DNA from: Leuctra nigra
Taxonomy: Eukaryota > Arthropoda > Insecta > Plecoptera > Leuctridae
Reading direction: 5' to 3'
Assembly: GCA_934045905.1 (NCBI GenBank)
Contig: OW203762.1
Span: forward strand, 17,702,345 to 17,766,344
DNA: 64,000 nt
Part shown: positions 60,310 through 64,000 of the stretch, one piece after another
Position numbering within the stretch: position 1 is the first letter of the stretch
Layout of the letters: every line of letters starts with the position of its first letter
Notes under the pieces: model-generated
Database searches by the model: none
The model's input: the letters and a program-made list of their open reading frames with translations, nothing else
Told to the model about the DNA's origin: nothing
Program-made: the position numbers and the translations under genes

Positions 60310-60400
60310 TACTCGTGAGGTGGTTAAAAGTTCTGATTCTGATCATCGATCGAGAGCAGTACTTGGATGGGTGACCGTTCTACTTGCTCTCGTGGTTTCG
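60310..60400 (+). repeat. 5S rRNA-derived SINE fragment
   Basis: AGTACTTGGATGGGTGACCG (60358-60377) is the box C region of animal 5S rRNA, part of its internal RNA polymerase III promoter. Upstream GGTGGTTAA is a weaker match. The flanks are not 5S-like, so this is a 5S-derived SINE (SINE3 type) or a 5S pseudogene rather than a working 5S gene. Confidence 0.65.
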
Positions 60401-63400
60401 GTTGATGCAACGACTTCTTCCACCTGTTATCGGGTTTCCAATGGAGAGGGTTGTGGAGGCCCGTGCTGTAAATGTTACATCGTCCTTTGGAACCATTGGT
60501 CCATGCGTATAGTCAATATATTAGTAAATGTTGACCCCATTGTAACTTTTGACAGGAGTAGTCTGCATGCTGGCACCAGGTTTCCTCTCATCCCTTCTTT
60601 ATATCAAATCCACACTAGTGGAATACGATTCCGTTGAGGATATAGGATTAATAATAATAACCTGCCAGTGAAAGAAAATCCCTCCATTTCCATACGTGAT
60701 AAATAAAAAAACTTTTTCCATAGGTAACGAAAGATAAAGTCAAACTTTTCACCCATCTCATAAAATCTTTTCCTCTCTGCAAACAAATTCCTGACCATTG
60801 GTCATTCCTTTTAGGACACATAAGAAACCATTCCTCAAAAGCAAGGGCTAATATATTAAAATCAAGCCGTTGCGACTTGGGAACGTCCCGGAGGTCCTAG
60901 AGGCTACGAATCAACGCGGACAGGACAAGAGAGAGGACTTCAGAGGAATTTTTAATTTCCCTCTGAATTTTCCACGCCCGGCTGAATTACAAGCAAACTT
61001 TCTCCCTGGTGGCTCGTTGATAATAAATCGGGGTTGGATGACCAAAGTCGGGGGATATGTAGGATGCGGAAAAATTCGAGCAATCAATTGTATACACAGG
61101 AATAGAACGTAATTTAAAATTGCAATGCTGCTTGGATATTTGTGGAGTTCGATTTTATGATCAATGATAATATCAATTGGGAGTTCTGTGAACTATTCTT
61201 GTGTTCTGTCATGTTGTTATTTAATTTCTTTTCTCATGCTCAATAGGAGAGATCTTACCAATGGATTAACTCAAATTAATTAATTGCTTTAGAATATTCG
61301 TAACACATACATGGAATGGGGTTTAATGATAAAATGTATTTACATCGGGAACGAATTAAATGAAATTAAGACATTTTGAAATTAAGTTTGTATAATTTCT
61401 TTTATAAAATTTGACATCCATTCACTTTTGACTTTTGACTTTTCTTGTCCAAAATCTTATATTTTAAAAGTGAAAGTAAAGCACAAAAATGTCGATCCAA
61501 AAGCCAATGCGAAATGTTTATAGTTAATATAAACTACCCTAAACTACCAAAAATCCTGGATAACTTAGCAATTTGGATCTTTCAGGTTTGATGATTAGAG
61601 TAAACTATTACTCAGAAAGATAAAAACATCTCCAACATCTCTTTTAATCCTAGCTCAGTATTCCTTCACATTACTTCAATGATGTATCTGTAATTTAAAT
61701 AAGTCTGCTGTTTATACCGAGAGCAACATTAACCTGAGCATTGCAAAACATTACCTTCAACTACGAATCTTTTGATGTCAACCCGTTCTGTAAACTCCCG
61801 CTAGCGTTTGAGAGGAAAAGAACATTCTTTTATGTTCGAATATCAAGTTATTAGTTGATGAATAATGAAATGCGAGATATTATAGTTATTTCAGTAAATA
61901 TAGTTCGTTCTGTTTGTTCTGTGCACATTATTTAATAACAGCAAAGTTTCGAATGACTTGGGAGAGTCATAAGACAAGCGTGCATTCCGAGACCTGATGA
62001 ACAACGATTTATGTACACTCGACAATTCATAAAACGGTATTTGAACGAAACAGATTGGCTGTTGGTCAGGTTCATTGCCAATCAATCCTTGTTATTATCA
62101 ATGAAATCAGAGCTCACCTACTAGATGTAGATGACGAGTAAGTATAGACTTCATCAGATGACGCCATCACATTTTTTCAGACAATCAATTTCTTTCAAAT
62201 ACCGTTTGATGAATTGTCGAGTGTACTTAACTGACCAGTCGTACTAGAAAGCAATAGGTAAACGCTCAGGATAACAATGAATTTTTTGTGAAAAAATTGC
62301 CTTAACCTCAGTTCCATTTGTGCCAAGAACACACATACATATTAGAGATTCGAGCGTAAGCAATTGACAACGCTGACTTAATTACAACTATGGATTCTGC
62401 AAGCTTTCATGATAATATTCTCGAGATTGATCAAGTTAGTTTTCCTGACTGCAAATCTGGCCTGGATCTGTCATGCAAACAGTTACAGGGGAAGATATTT
62501 GCTACCCCTGCCAAAGTCCAGTCGAGTTTCGGGAATAGATCGGAGCTTTGGGCTCAATCTCAAGCGTTACAAAATGTTCTCCAAGTTATCATGTCTTGAA
62601 GAGAGAGAGAAGGAGTGGACCTGAGGGGACCACTCCATGTCCCAAACAATTTCCTTCGATTGCTCGTCGGAGATCGCCTCGGCCGCCGACGGAGTGTCTC
62701 TTGGGAGCGTCAGGGAGCTTGACCGTTATTGCCCGTGCCGCGGACGTGCGCGGACGTGTCTCTTCATAAGCCGTCGGGCTTTGATCACGTGTTAGGACGT
62801 CAGACGCGGTCACCGATGGATGAAAACTTTCAATCAGTCAAGAGATCGGTCATCTTCCAAGAGGTGGGGGTGGCAGGTGCCCCTGGGATGTCGTCGATGG
62901 AGTGGAGACTTTGGAAGTGTCTTTGCGGTTTTTCATGAAGTGCGGGGGAAATATGATAGTTGCGATGTTCTGGTGACCATGATGAAGATTTCAACGCTTT
63001 TCTTGTTAACACAAAACAATTTTTACATAGCAATATACTTGGCAACCAGTGAAAAAGAACATTTTCCAGGATTTTTCTCTAGAATGGATTGCATCAGCTA
63101 ACATTGTTGCACATTGCATGTAATTAATTGGATATCTACAGCTTGTTAGAGGAGGGATAATACCCGTCATCCCTTTTGGCACAATTATGTTGTAAGGGAA
63201 TTTTCAGAATTCAATTGCCATAAATGCATACTAAAATTAAATGTATTTTTCGCGTGTCTAGTAAAACCAACCAGTATGCGTAAAAGATCACATATTCCAA
63301 ATCGTCCCCACAAACTGTTCACCAGAATAACATTTTCACTTTCGCTCGTATTTATGTAGCTACATTCTTTGCCTAATTGTGTGCCTGAAACCAACTGAAA

Positions 63401-64000
63401 CAAAACACTAAAGTAAATAGCGTGTGTTTTAATTGTATGAGAAATATTCACGAAGAAAATATTTTACAATTTAATTTACCTTTTACCTATATTTACCTGT
63501 ATTTAACAATTTCAAATTGCTTAAACAACGTGAAAACAAAGTACATAGATCAGTGGAGAAGATGTTTCATAATATAAACATATTGTCTGTTTATCAAAGT
63601 CACTTTTCAAACGCTTCTACATCCACAAATCGGTACGTAATTTCAAAATGTTACCATTTAAACACAATTTGTTCATTTTGCTTCGTGTTGTTTTAACGCA
63701 AAAAAGCAAAAGTGAAATCTGTAAATTTCCCAGAATTGTTAATTTTATATGCATGAGGTACATTTGAATATATGATAACATATATTTTATACAGATTATA
63801 AAATCCCATTACATAATATATCATTAGGAAACGCAGTTGTGACAAGTTTATCATCATTCCCACTGGCGCAGCACATCGATGCTGGGGGGGGGGGGGGGGG
63901 GGGGGGGGCACTGATCACCCCTCTCTTAATTTGGAAAAATGTTGAATTGGGGTTGCAACTGTTTTTTTTTTGTACTCAGCTTCATCAATTTAAATTTTTT
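60401..64000. other. No gene supported; 25-base G run
   Basis: The GC-richer patch 62380-62960 is open in several frames on both strands. One plus frame at 62409 starts with a hydrophobic stretch (LIKLVFLTANLAWICHA) that could pass for a signal peptide, but it has no upstream promoter or donor that I trust. A run of 25 G lies at 63884-63908. Confidence 0.4.

Noticed and set aside
62409..62624. Start of a secreted protein (hydrophobic N terminus)
   Set aside because: Another frame over the same bases is equally open, and no promoter, donor or downstream exon was found.

Overview
This is an AT-rich, gene-poor stretch of a eukaryotic nuclear genome, almost certainly an arthropod and most likely an insect. 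The evidence is short introns with GT-AG borders, a compact secreted C-type lectin gene of insect type, a dense mix of small DNA transposons (MITEs), Helitron-like ends, a Ty3/gypsy-type LTR element, long microsatellites, and no bacterial operons. A sap-feeding hemipteran is a guess from the look of the repeats; it is not demonstrated.

Layout. 1-2.6 kb: repeat-like sequence with recurring ATGGCGG-type words. 2.68-3.98 kb: the one complete gene, a 192-residue secreted C-type lectin on the minus strand, in three exons with a TATA box and a candidate poly(A) signal. 4-20 kb: mostly non-coding, with several small palindromic elements. 20-26 kb: a Tc1/mariner-like MITE, a GC-rich non-LTR remnant with a TAATC tail, and a Helitron-like element. 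27.5-29.8 kb: a TATA/CRE-bearing candidate promoter, an Asp-codon-rich 126-bp tandem repeat, a GATGAC microsatellite, and one well-supported exon holding the start of a secreted or membrane protein, preceded by an upstream ORF. I could not find the rest of that gene. 33.2-34.1 kb: a 57/66-bp minisatellite. 40.1-40.8 kb: an hAT-type MITE whose arms consist of ATCGATA words. 44.2-45.7 kb: a complete-ended, young, non-autonomous LTR retrotransposon with a tRNA-Pro primer site and an internal 33-bp coding minisatellite. 46.8-51 kb: further palindromic MITEs and a second Helitron-like copy. 51-64 kb: mostly empty of recognisable genes, with a candidate internal exon, a near-perfect 229-bp palindrome and a 5S-rRNA-derived SINE fragment.

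The two genes with real support (lectin on the minus strand, signal-peptide exon on the plus strand) both enter the secretory pathway, but nothing shows that they work together. The rest is best read as intergenic or long-intron DNA shaped by mobile elements. I see no CRISPR array, no clear tRNA gene and no new multi-gene system. All similarity statements are by eye and need database searches.
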